A stretch of DNA of 64,000 bases from Segetibacter aerophilus (GTDB taxonomy: Bacteria; Bacteroidota; Bacteroidia; Chitinophagales; Chitinophagaceae): positions 1 to 64,000 of the forward strand of contig NZ_BJYT01000002.1 in the NCBI RefSeq assembly GCF_007991655.1, read 5' to 3'. Made by a program: the position numbers and the translations under genes. The number at the start of each line of letters is the position of its first letter. Within the stretch, counting starts at the first letter, position 1. The notes beneath the pieces were generated by a model. It saw only the letters and a program-made list of their open reading frames with translations. It was not told the DNA's origin and searched no databases. Positions 63,291 through 64,000 of this stretch are shown in pieces.

Positions 63291-64000
63291 TTAGAATCCT
63301 CCCCCAAAAATCCTTGAAAGCAGGCCGCCGGATCTACGGTATCCGCCACCGCCGCCATTTAGCATTGAGAAGATAGAACCTAAACCTCCCCCAAGTAATC
63401 CTCCTCCGCCACCAAACATTCCTCCTCCGCCACCGAACATGCCGCCGCCACTATTTCCAAACATGCCACCTCCGCCGCCAAACATACCACCCCCACGGTT
63501 TCTGTTCAGTCCGCCGGTAACCATTCTCGCCAATAGCATCGGGGCCGCGACGCCAATAAGTCCTTTTAGTAATCCGCCGCCCTTAATGCCGGCGCTTTGT
63601 AATTTATCTTTCAATCCAAGTGATGATAAGAAATCCGTTTTCTCGGGCTCTAGGGCGCCAGCAAGTGTGTTGATGTTTTGAGAACCTGGTTGAGTGGCTG
63701 TATTAGCTGTTGAAGTATTAATAGCTTTATCAGTAAAATGATCTAAGAGTGAAAACTGTTCCTTATTCACCCCTAAATAATCAGCCATCTTTTGAATGTT
63801 CTGTTTCTCATCGTCTGTGTATTCGCCATCTGCCTTTGCAAAGGCGATTAAATCGGTGACAAGAGAAAACTTCAGCTCGCTTGTTTTTAAAACATCCAAA
63901 CAACGTTTTGCGTCTTCATCTGATATTTCCTGTGCGGCGCTTATAACCGCTTCTTTTTGTTCTTGTGAAAGATTTGCAGCATCGGCAAGCTGGCTTAAGT
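63291..64000 (-). CDS. TerB-like protein with Gly/Met-rich tail (5' end beyond the window)
   Basis: The minus-strand frame stays open through TTG 63899 to the window edge without an in-frame ATG. It reads ...SQLADAANLSQEQKEAVISA before LKTSELKFSLVTDLIAFAKA, so the true start lies beyond 64000. The helical part (LIAFAKADGEYTDDEKQNIQ) resembles a TerB/DUF533-type domain. After it comes a Gly-Met-Phe-Gly-rich low-complexity tail (63303-63510) and a basic RRSGGLLSRIFGGGF end. It is the first gene seen of the envelope operon. Function is unknown. Confidence 0.75.
   Translation of the reverse strand, partial: LSQLADAANLSQEQKEAVISAAQEISDEDAKRCLDVLKTSELKFSLVTDLIAFAKADGEYTDDEKQNIQKMADYLGVNKEQFSLLDHFTDKAINTSTANTATQPGSQNINTLAGALEPEKTDFLSSLGLKDKLQSAGIKGGGLLKGLIGVAAPMLLARMVTGGLNRNRGGGMFGGGGGMFGNSGGGMFGGGGGMFGGGGGLLGGGLGSIFSMLNGGGGGYRRSGGLLSRIFGGGF

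Noticed and set aside
63360-63500. Repetitive stretch as a CRISPR array
   Set aside because: The repeats are short, in frame and encode the Gly-rich tail of the TerB-like protein; there are no unique spacers.

Overview
The window looks like a chromosome segment of a member of the Bacteroidota, most likely family Chitinophagaceae. The pointers are a type IX secretion (T9SS) C-terminal sorting domain, SusD-free glycan-degrading genes (GH43, pectate-lyase-like, GH1-like), head-GIN and PorT-like proteins, Bacteroidota-type lipoprotein signals, sparse Shine-Dalgarno sites, moderate AT-richness and long intergenic gaps. The family assignment is inferred from gene content; no rRNA or tRNA gene is visible in the window.

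Left part (1-7200): an NlpC/P60 lipoprotein, full-length dnaE, then a small antitoxin/Doc toxin pair whose toxin is broken by two one-base frameshifts, then a second, diverged copy of only the 3' 40% of dnaE. Next (7600-13200) is the main accessory locus. It has a TIR-domain protein with a probable inactive-STAND region, a MoxR-type AAA+ ATPase with one in-frame TGA just after Walker B, a three-TM protein with a degenerate vWA-like domain, and a DUF805 membrane protein. I read the first three as an NAD-targeting conflict/defence system that is recently damaged or carries sequence errors.

Middle (13200-26700): an ABC/FtsX-type permease and many small genes (DUF3303, DUF5990, PPC/DUF296), a YihY/BrkB membrane protein, an SdiA-regulated-type propeller, a PorT-like barrel, a PqaA-like hydrolase and a DinB protein. 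They are separated by long gaps holding gene remnants and two families of dispersed repeats. 26700-38700 holds a Gcr-family membrane protein, a right-handed beta-helix protein, an unusual GH1-like/RmlD-like fusion, a TspO/MBR-like protein, a KTSC protein, a TPR protein and a GH43 enzyme.

Right part (38800-64000) is mostly core: M28 peptidase, lpxB, guaA with a periplasmic-binding-like protein, head-GIN lipoprotein, M14 peptidase, an OmpR-type response regulator, rpsT, a T9SS-sorted Ig-like repeat protein, a DCC protein, a YebC regulator, an APC permease, a transport operon (DAACS symporter, DedA, MFS), a GT9 glycosyltransferase, and a four-gene envelope operon (TerB-like, holin_4_2-like membrane protein, BON lipoprotein, BON/SH3 protein) that runs off the right edge.

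Two short repeat families recur between genes. One is about 40 bp (core GAGTGACACAACGATG or GAGTGCGACGCAAC; 14 copies listed). The other is a twin-hairpin element built on GCAGGTG/TTCTT/CACCTGC and GTTGGTG/AAGAA/CACCAAC. A strong hairpin plus T-run at about 42120 with an upstream TACATTTG box suggests an undescribed small RNA.
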